Positions 14,301 to 18,249 of a stretch of DNA of 18,249 bases are shown here, in pieces. Position 1 is the first letter of the stretch. Every line of letters begins with the position of its first letter. Position numbers and translations under genes: made by a program. The notes beneath the pieces are model-generated. The model had not been told where the DNA came from and did not search any database. It worked only from the letters and a program-made list of their open reading frames with translations. This stretch comes from Nitrospirae bacterium CG2_30_53_67. Lineage in GTDB: Bacteria; CG2-30-53-67. The DNA lies in assembly GCA_001873285.1 (NCBI GenBank), contig MNYV01000113.1, positions 1 through 18,249 of the forward strand. Direction: 5' to 3'.

Positions 14301-15782
14301 ATGTCTTTTTCACATTTTAAGCTTGCATCACCCATACTCAAAGCCGTAAGTCTCTGCGGCTACATCAAGCCCACGCCCATCCAGGAGCAGGCCATCCCCG
14401 AGGTTCTGGCCGGGCACGACCTGATCGCCTCGGCCCAGACCGGCACGGGGAAAACCGCGGCATTCGTCCTGCCTGCGCTCCAGCGCCTGAGCGCGCCGTC
14501 AACTGCGCAGGCCAAGTCCAGGGGGCCGCGCGTGCTCGTGCTGACGCCCACGCGGGAGCTGGCCAACCAGATTACCGACTCCGTACGCACCTACGGAAAG
14601 TTCATGCGCATCCGGAGCGGTGCGATCCTCGGCGGCATGCCGTACTTCGAACAGCAGAGGCTGCTGTCACAGCCTGTGGATATGATCGTGGCCACGCCGG
14701 GACGGCTGATCGACCACATGGAAAGGGGCCGCATCAGTTTTTCACGCCTGGAGATCCTTGTCCTTGATGAAGCCGACCGCATGCTCGATATGGGATTCAG
14801 CGATGCCGTGTCTGCCATCGCGGCCGCGACCCCCGCCGGCCGCCAGACCCTCATGTTTACCGCCACCTGGGACAGGGCCCTGGAAAAGATGGCCCGGCGC
14901 CTGCTCAAAAACGCCGTTCGGGTGGAGATCATCGGGAAGAAAGCAACCCTTGAGCAGATCGAACAGCGTATCCACACCGTGGACGACACGCAGCACAAGA
15001 AACGGGTGCTCAGGCGCCTCATTGAGGACAGCAGTATGACCCGGGCGATCATCTTTTCGTCCACGAGGCAGAATGCCGACAGACTGGCGAGTGAACTGCA
15101 CGACCAGGGTCATGCGGCCGCGGCCCTGCACGGGGACATGAACCAGAATGCCCGCAACCGCACCATCATGAACATGCGCCGAGGCAAGATCAGGCTTCTT
15201 GTGGCGACCGACGTGGCCTCTCGAGGGCTCGATTTAACCGACGTCACCCACGTGATCAATTACGACCTGCCGATCAATGCGGAGGATTATGTCCACCGCA
15301 TCGGCCGGACCGGAAGGGCAGGCGCTTCAGGTATCGCCATCTCTCTGGCTTCATGCCATGAACTCGATGTCCTTCAACGTATCGAACGCTACATCGGCCA
15401 GTCCCTGCCTCGGTATGTGATCCCGGGACTGGAACCGAAACGGCCTATGCGCCGATTAACGGAAAACAGAAACAGCCAAGGCTGGGGAAGAGCCGGGAGA
15501 CAGACCACGGATGACAGACGACCGTATAGAACGGGTGTAAAGAAGGCCACGGATGACGGACGACCGTATAGAAACAGCGGACAGAGGACAGCAACTGATC
15601 CATGGAGGACGGTTAGAGCAGAGAAGACTTCCTTATCCCGTCCATTCGGATCCCCATCAAAACGGAAATCAAATGATAAGGAAAGGCCTTTGCGGGATGG
15701 AAAATGGAATATGAAAAGGCACGGCATTAAAGCATCGGACTTCGTCAGCACCCAGTCCGGCGGGCAGAAACAATATGCATGA
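14301..15782 (+). CDS. DEAD-box ATP-dependent RNA helicase (RhlE-like), second copy
   Basis: 493 residues from ATG 14301, preceded by AAGGAG. The frame is open back to an ATG at 14109, but the protein family begins at MSFSHFKLASPILKAV. Core motifs are YIKPTPIQEQAIP, AQTGTGKT (Lys51), PTRELANQ, DEAD at 156-159, TAT in place of SAT for motif III, ATDVASRGLD and HRIGRTGR. The tail of ~110 residues after the core is basic and disordered. It contains an in-frame 42-nt tandem duplication (TDDRRPYRTG / TDDGRPYRNS). It unwinds RNA with ATP. It is not a recent duplicate of the first helicase: the sequences differ clearly outside the motifs. Confidence 0.95.
   Translation: MSFSHFKLASPILKAVSLCGYIKPTPIQEQAIPEVLAGHDLIASAQTGTGKTAAFVLPALQRLSAPSTAQAKSRGPRVLVLTPTRELANQITDSVRTYGKFMRIRSGAILGGMPYFEQQRLLSQPVDMIVATPGRLIDHMERGRISFSRLEILVLDEADRMLDMGFSDAVSAIAAATPAGRQTLMFTATWDRALEKMARRLLKNAVRVEIIGKKATLEQIEQRIHTVDDTQHKKRVLRRLIEDSSMTRAIIFSSTRQNADRLASELHDQGHAAAALHGDMNQNARNRTIMNMRRGKIRLLVATDVASRGLDLTDVTHVINYDLPINAEDYVHRIGRTGRAGASGIAISLASCHELDVLQRIERYIGQSLPRYVIPGLEPKRPMRRLTENRNSQGWGRAGRQTTDDRRPYRTGVKKATDDGRPYRNSGQRTATDPWRTVRAEKTSLSRPFGSPSKRKSNDKERPLRDGKWNMKRHGIKASDFVSTQSGGQKQYA
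15505..15573 (+). repeat. In-frame 42-nt direct repeat in the helicase tail
   Basis: A 27-nt unit beginning CCACGGATGAC at 15505 and 15547 differs at one base. The 42-nt period keeps the reading frame (14 codons), so the basic tail appears to have grown by tandem duplication. Confidence 0.8.
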
Positions 15783-15814
15783 TTCCTATGCCGAAAATAA
15801 AATAAAAAATAAGC

Positions 15815-15843
15815 TTGACATCCGAATACGTTTATGGTCTAAT
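15815..15843 (+). promoter_or_regulatory. csp2 promoter (sigma70-like)
   Basis: A perfect TTGACA (15815-15820), a 17-nt spacer and TCTAAT (15838-15843, five of six). The distance from -10 to the AGGTTGTGCAG box is 14 nt, the same as for csp1. Confidence 0.85.
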
Positions 15844-15849
15844 TTATTT

Positions 15850-16195
<346 letters not shown>

Positions 16196-16221
16196 ATTTT
16201 GAATGAACGTTTCGAACCCGA

Positions 16222-16253
16222 AGCTCCATGGGAAACCATGGAGCTTTTTTTTT
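16222..16253 (+). terminator. Rho-independent terminator of csp2
   Basis: AGCTCCATGG-GAAA-CCATGGAGCT is a perfect 10-bp stem with a GNRA-type loop followed by a run of nine T, 26 nt after the stop codon. Confidence 0.95.
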
Positions 16254-16339
16254 CTGACGGTCTCTCCGGATCGGGAGTCTCCGGACGGATTGACACCCCA
16301 TACCATTTTGGGGGCCAGCATTCGCCGCCAAAATCTGTG

Positions 16340-16494
16340 AACCACAGAGTACACAGATGATTTTCTCTGTGTTCTCAAAACGATTGATAAAATAAGGCAA
16401 AACCTAATCTTTCAGAAAAGAGTGCACAGAGATGAGAAACTTGTTTAATGTTTTATCTCTATGATCCATCAGTTATTCTGTGCCCTCTGTGGTT
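16340..16494. repeat. Fold-back intergenic repeat upstream of pyk
   Basis: A 155-bp element bounded by AACCACAGAGTACACAGA at the left and its near-complement TTCTGTGCCCTCTGTGGTT at the right. A second internal inverted pair (TCTCTGTG... CACAGAGA) lies between them. It is a palindromic, non-coding dispersed-repeat type. Such ACCACAGAG-type sequences are frequent between genes in some environmental bacteria. No coding sequence is seen between csp2's terminator and the pyk promoter apart from it. Confidence 0.7.
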
Positions 16495-16522
16495 TAATGG
16501 TGAATTTGGGGTGGCTTCTGCG

Positions 16523-16551
16523 TTGACAGGGGTTCGCCCCGGTGGTATCTT
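16523..16551 (+). promoter_or_regulatory. Putative promoter of the pyruvate kinase gene
   Basis: A perfect TTGACA (16523-16528), a 17-nt spacer and TATCTT (16546-16551, four of six). The spacer holds the inverted repeat GGGG-TTCG-CCCC (16529-16540), which could be an operator or may simply reflect GC content. The leader to the ATG is about 53 nt. Confidence 0.6.
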
Positions 16552-16610
16552 TTCCGTGTCGTCGGCGGAACCATCTTCACGTTTTTCGTGTTTACAAGCG
16601 GATTGTTTCC

Positions 16611-18044
16611 ATGAAAAGAGCCAAGTGCGTCTGTACCATAGGACCGGCATCGGGCAGAGCAGACATTCTCTCTTCCATGATCAGGAATGGGATGGACGTG
16701 GCAAGGCTGAATTTTTCTCACGGCGCCCATGAGGAACACAAGAAGTACATCAAGATGATCAGACAACAGTCTCTTGCCCTCAACAAGCCCGTGGCCGTTC
16801 TCCAGGATCTTCAGGGGATTAAAATCCGGATCGGAAAGGTTGAAAATGGACGCATCCGCCTGAAAACCGGAAGCACCGTGATGCTCAGAAAGGGAAAAGG
16901 CCTGTCCACACCGGCCTGTCTCTACATTGATTATCCCGGTCTGGTCCGGGATCTCCGGAAGGGCGACAGGGTCCTGATTGACGATGGACTGAAACTTCTC
17001 AGGGTAACCGGCAGGAATAAAGATGAAGTCTCGGCACGCGTCATAGAAGGCGGAGAGATCACGGATAAAAAAGGGGTGAACCTGCCCGACACCGAGCTTA
17101 AACTCTCCTCCTTTACGCCCAAGGACAGGAAGGATCTTGATTTGGGTATCCGGATGGGTGTGGACTACGTGGCGGTCTCCTTTGTGCGAAGGGCAAAGGA
17201 TGTTCAGGAGGTCAAGGATTACATCGAGCGCAAAGGGGCAAAGATTCCGGTCATTGCAAAGATAGAGAAGCCCGAGGCCCTGGACCATATTGATGCCATC
17301 CTGTCGGCTGCCGATGGGATCATGATCGCCCGGGGAGACCTGGGCGTGGAGATGAATACCGAGGATGTGCCCATGATCCAGAAAAAACTGATCCGGATGG
17401 CCAACCAGGCCGGCAAGATCGTCATCACCGCGACACAAATGCTGGAGTCCATGACCGGGCACCTGAGACCCACACGGGCCGAGGTGGCTGATGTTGCGAA
17501 TGCCGTGCTGGACGGGTCCGATGCGCTGATGCTTTCAGCCGAGACCTCCTCTGGCCGATACCCTCGGCAGGCGGTGAAGATGATGGCGAGGATCATCCGC
17601 AAAACCGAGACGAGCCTGGCCATCAAGGGGGCCTGGGCGGAACAGGGGACCCGGAAGACCGATGAGCCCTATGCCGTGGCCGATGCAGCCGTCCGGGCGG
17701 CACAGGATATTAAAGCGAGGGCCATCGTGGCTTTTACCCATTCCGGCTACACGGCCCGTCTTGTCTCGAAATTCAGGCCGTCTGTGCCCATCCTGGCCTT
17801 TGCCACGAATGACCGTGTGCAAAGACGTCTTTCACTCTACTGGGGCGTGACCCCTCTGATGATGAGGCCTCACCGACATACCGACGACATGATTTCAGAG
17901 GTTGAAAAGCGTCTCCTGGAGATGGGCGAGGTCAAAAAGGGGGATACCGTGGTCATTATTGCCAGTTCGCCTCTTTCAACAAGCGGGCGAACCAACTTGA
18001 TGAAGCTTCACAGAATTACGGATCATCTCCAAAAGAGTGGGTGA
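16611..18044 (+). CDS. pyk: Pyruvate kinase
   Basis: 477 residues from ATG 16611 (MKRAKCVCTIGPAS); the frame is open 23 codons further upstream, but that part overlaps the promoter. It catalyses the last step of glycolysis, phosphoenolpyruvate plus ADP to pyruvate plus ATP. Family motifs include CTIGPAS, MDVARLNFSHG, the catalytic lysine region VIAKIEKPEAL, IARGDLGVEM, ITATQMLESM, PTRAEVADVANAVLDGSDALMLSAETSSGRYP and a C-terminal domain with AIVAFTHSGYTARLVSKFRP. The conserved Pro of the DLQGPKIR motif is replaced by Ile70 (DLQGIKIRIG). The ribosome site is weak (AAGCGGA). It is monocistronic by context. Confidence 0.96.
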   Translation: MKRAKCVCTIGPASGRADILSSMIRNGMDVARLNFSHGAHEEHKKYIKMIRQQSLALNKPVAVLQDLQGIKIRIGKVENGRIRLKTGSTVMLRKGKGLSTPACLYIDYPGLVRDLRKGDRVLIDDGLKLLRVTGRNKDEVSARVIEGGEITDKKGVNLPDTELKLSSFTPKDRKDLDLGIRMGVDYVAVSFVRRAKDVQEVKDYIERKGAKIPVIAKIEKPEALDHIDAILSAADGIMIARGDLGVEMNTEDVPMIQKKLIRMANQAGKIVITATQMLESMTGHLRPTRAEVADVANAVLDGSDALMLSAETSSGRYPRQAVKMMARIIRKTETSLAIKGAWAEQGTRKTDEPYAVADAAVRAAQDIKARAIVAFTHSGYTARLVSKFRPSVPILAFATNDRVQRRLSLYWGVTPLMMRPHRHTDDMISEVEKRLLEMGEVKKGDTVVIIASSPLSTSGRTNLMKLHRITDHLQKSG

Positions 18045-18051
18045 AAACATC

Positions 18052-18084
18052 AGGGGGCAAGGGGTCAAGGATTCCAGGGGTCAA
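18052..18084 (+). repeat. Short G-rich GGGGTCAAG-type repeats
   Basis: GGGCAAG, GGGGTCAAG and GGGGTCAAG occur in quick succession between pyk and the four-helix-bundle remnant. Such CAAGG-type tracts often lie just before genes of that family in environmental genomes, but the statement rests on general recollection. Confidence 0.4.
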
Positions 18085-18089
18085 GTGAA

Positions 18090-18249
18090 GTGCTCAAACA
18101 CTACAAGGAGTTAAAGGAAGGGCCCCAGTCTTATCAATTATGCTTGGAGATTTACAAATTGCGAATTGGAGACACAAGTATTACTCGCTGGAGATCTTGG
18201 TTATATCAGGGATGAGAAGTTAATGAGACTCAAGAGGGATATCGAGGAG
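18090..18249 (+). pseudogene. Decayed four-helix-bundle protein gene (S23/IVP family), internal deletion; runs off the window
   Basis: From a GTG at 18090 the frame reads LKHYKELKEGPQSYQLCLEIYK, matching the N-terminal helix of four-helix-bundle proteins related to the 23S rRNA intervening-sequence protein (typically YKELKVW... YQLCLEIYKLTK). Around 18158-18163 the match jumps to a different frame, which reads ELETQVLLAGDLGYIRDEKL and continues to the window edge. This is the family's last helices. The middle (about 60 residues with the IAEG motif) is missing. I therefore call a pseudogene created by a deletion plus frameshift. The family's function is unknown. Confidence 0.7.

Noticed and set aside
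16494-17462. A 322-codon open frame on the minus strand inside pyk
   Set aside because: It is antisense to a clear pyruvate kinase, has no family-like motifs and reflects codon bias of the real gene.

Overview
The window looks like a chromosomal stretch of an anaerobic or facultatively anaerobic Gram-negative bacterium of moderate GC content. The gene families fit a deltaproteobacterial (Desulfobacterota-like) or Nitrospirota-like genome: lipoproteins with signal peptides, a four-subunit cytoplasmic NiFe hydrogenase, a secreted MsrAB and dispersed fold-back repeats. The lineage is inference; the window holds no rRNA or other strong phylogenetic marker. No tRNA, rRNA, CRISPR array or prophage was seen. 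|| Layout from left to right. (1) The 3' part of a hybrid sensor histidine kinase is cut by the window edge. (2) A gene-poor stretch holds a small unassigned ORF, two GC hairpins and fold-back repeat copy A. (3) A cold-shock protein gene (csp1, minus strand) diverges from a two-gene unit of a ribosome hibernation factor fused to a cold-shock domain and a GIY-YIG protein. (4) A minus-strand operon hydB-hydG-hydD-hydA encodes a group 3b type (sulfhydrogenase-like) NAD(P)-linked NiFe hydrogenase. (5) Plus-strand envelope and stress genes follow: a LEA14-like lipoprotein, a secreted MsrA-MsrB fusion, LemA and two TPM-domain proteins, then a hemolysin III/TrhA membrane protein. (6) Fold-back repeat copy B lies in inverted orientation to copy A. 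(7) Two DEAD-box RNA helicases and a second cold-shock gene (csp2) follow. (8) A fold-back repeat precedes a pyruvate kinase gene, and a decayed four-helix-bundle gene ends the window. || How the parts connect. Both csp genes, the hibernation-factor/cold-shock fusion and both DEAD-box helicases are RNA-remodelling functions of the kind used in cold or growth-arrest adaptation. Several share leader features. The two csp genes lie about 14 kb apart on opposite strands and share a TTGACA promoter, an identical 11-nt box close to the predicted +1, a terminator-like hairpin with a U-run inside the 5' leader, and a downstream CTGCAC that can pair with the box. The first helicase also has a perfect terminator-like hairpin with a U-run between its putative promoter and its start codon. 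The best candidate here for an undescribed system is therefore a set of cold-shock or attenuation leader RNAs in front of csp1, csp2 and the helicase. || The hydrogenase large subunit ends exactly at the last nickel-motif histidine, without the cleavable tail that most NiFe hydrogenases carry. The two inverted fold-back copies bracket about 10.6 kb and could allow inversion of that block.
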